NCBI GenBank assembly: GCA_964488495.1
Contig: CAZAUQ010000035.1
Span: 1 to 25,021, forward strand
Origin: UBA1402 sp964488495
GTDB taxonomy: Bacteria; Bacteroidota; Bacteroidia; Bacteroidales; UBA1402
Direction of reading: 5' to 3'
DNA length: 25,021 nucleotides
Position 1 is the first letter of the stretch, and each line of letters starts with the position of its first letter. Below are positions 24,342 to 25,021 of the stretch, one piece after another. The position numbers and the translations under genes were made by a program. The notes beneath the pieces are model-generated. The model was not told where the DNA came from and ran no database searches. It was given only the letters and a program-made list of their open reading frames with translations.

Positions 24342-25021
24342 ATGAAAGATTTCTTTACACAACTCACTAAAAGACAAATTTTATTGCCGGACAAAGTGCA
24401 TAGCGTGCTGAGCTCCTGCAAATCTTTCCGGGTTTTTGACAGCGTTGAGCAGTTGAGTATTGCTGCAGTAGGCGGCGAGCAGCAAAGTTGTTATGAGGTT
24501 GCTTACGATATTCCGGGCAAAGGTCTGGTTTCGGAAGCGGTGGTACACAAAGTGAAAAACGGAATTTCTGTCAATTATACCGAAGCCTATATGCGCCGTC
24601 GTGACCCCGATACCATGGCTATAGCAGACAGTCTTCCAACAGACAAAGAGCGTTTCGAAGATAAGTATGCTTATCCTTTTGTAAAATTGCAGGAGGAGAC
24701 TTTGACCTGGCTCAAAGAGCAAGACCTGGCCGTGTTCTTTTATTTTGCAGGTCAGGGCAAGATCGGCTCCGGAGGTATTGCCATTGCTCCGGCCAATGCC
24801 GGCTTTTTCGCCATGGGCCTGGCTATGTTGCAACGCATAGTGCCTTTGGCTGAACTGGAAGAAGGTTTTCAGATCGAATCGGCTATCTATGTAGCTCCCA
24901 CTTTCAGGCATACCCATTTCAAAGGAAAACAAGTGGTTGTGCACCAGCGTTCCGAACATTTGCACGAAATATTTTCATACAATCTCTATCCCGGTCCCAG
25001 TGCCAAAAAAGGCTTATACGG
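24342..25021 (+). CDS. DUF4914 family protein, 5' part, cut by window end
   Basis: An ATG at 24342 opens a frame that stays open for 226 codons to the window edge. The product begins MKDFFTQLTKRQILLPDKVH and contains blocks I associate with DUF4914 proteins: VAYDIPGKGLV, VNYTEAYMRRRDPDTM, a central AIAPANAGFFA block, YVAPTFRHTHFKGKQVVVH and FSYNLYPGPSAKKG. Family members are usually around 600 residues or more, so most of the gene lies outside. No signal peptide is seen, so it is probably cytoplasmic. The biochemical role of the family is not established to my knowledge. It is divergent from the sensor kinase. Confidence 0.75.
   Translation, partial: MKDFFTQLTKRQILLPDKVHSVLSSCKSFRVFDSVEQLSIAAVGGEQQSCYEVAYDIPGKGLVSEAVVHKVKNGISVNYTEAYMRRRDPDTMAIADSLPTDKERFEDKYAYPFVKLQEETLTWLKEQDLAVFFYFAGQGKIGSGGIAIAPANAGFFAMGLAMLQRIVPLAELEEGFQIESAIYVAPTFRHTHFKGKQVVVHQRSEHLHEIFSYNLYPGPSAKKGLY

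Overview
The window looks like an anaerobic member of Bacteroidetes (Bacteroidales or a near relative). The evidence is the Bacteroides-type glutamate dehydrogenase, TAnnTTTG promoter elements (the Bacteroidetes -7 box), weak or absent Shine-Dalgarno sequences, fimbrillin-like, FN3-like and Fib_succ_major surface lipoproteins, PEGA and LPP20-like proteins, a TPR-type sensor kinase and a DUF4914 protein. No rRNA, tRNA, CRISPR array or insertion sequence was seen.

Layout. (1) 14-8985, plus strand: a tightly packed cell-envelope operon. It holds an LPP20-like exported protein, a PEGA-repeat protein with a probable outer-membrane C-terminal domain, and two lipoproteins built from FN3-like and Fib_succ_major repeats. 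The second lipoprotein starts with a fimbrillin-like domain and is broken by a 100-N scaffold gap (6982-7081). (2) 9013-12215, plus strand: a secreted five-bladed beta-propeller glycosidase-like protein, a secreted alpha/beta-hydrolase and a CaCA-type Na+/Ca2+ exchanger, closed by a bidirectional terminator. (3) 12283-13691, minus strand: glutamate dehydrogenase with a well-formed promoter. (4) 13811-21468, plus strand: seven closely spaced genes, the most interesting part of the window. (5) 21479-24039, minus strand: a NarL-type response regulator and a TPR sensor kinase, convergent with region 4. (6) 24342 to the end: a DUF4914 gene, cut by the window edge.

Region 4 begins with an alpha-oxoamine synthase carrying the active-site lysine that separates cysteate acyl-ACP transferase (SulA) from serine palmitoyltransferase. 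It overlaps by 4 nt a threonine-synthase-like PLP enzyme that fits cysteate synthase (phosphoserine + sulfite -> cysteate). Together they would make 3-ketocapnine, the precursor of sulfonolipids. Twenty-one bases downstream starts a heterodisulfide-reductase-like set in the order HdrC, HdrB, short HdrA, HdrC, then a membrane HdrE/HdrD-like fusion. This order resembles the hdrC1-B1-A-C2-B2 order of the sulfur-oxidising sHdr system, whose product is cytoplasmic sulfite, and sulfite is the substrate cysteate synthase needs. My central hypothesis is that this is one sulfonolipid unit in which a quinone-linked Hdr-like complex handles the sulfur or redox supply for capnine synthesis. The two biosynthetic assignments are well supported by residues. 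The functional link to the Hdr-like genes is inferred from gene order only.
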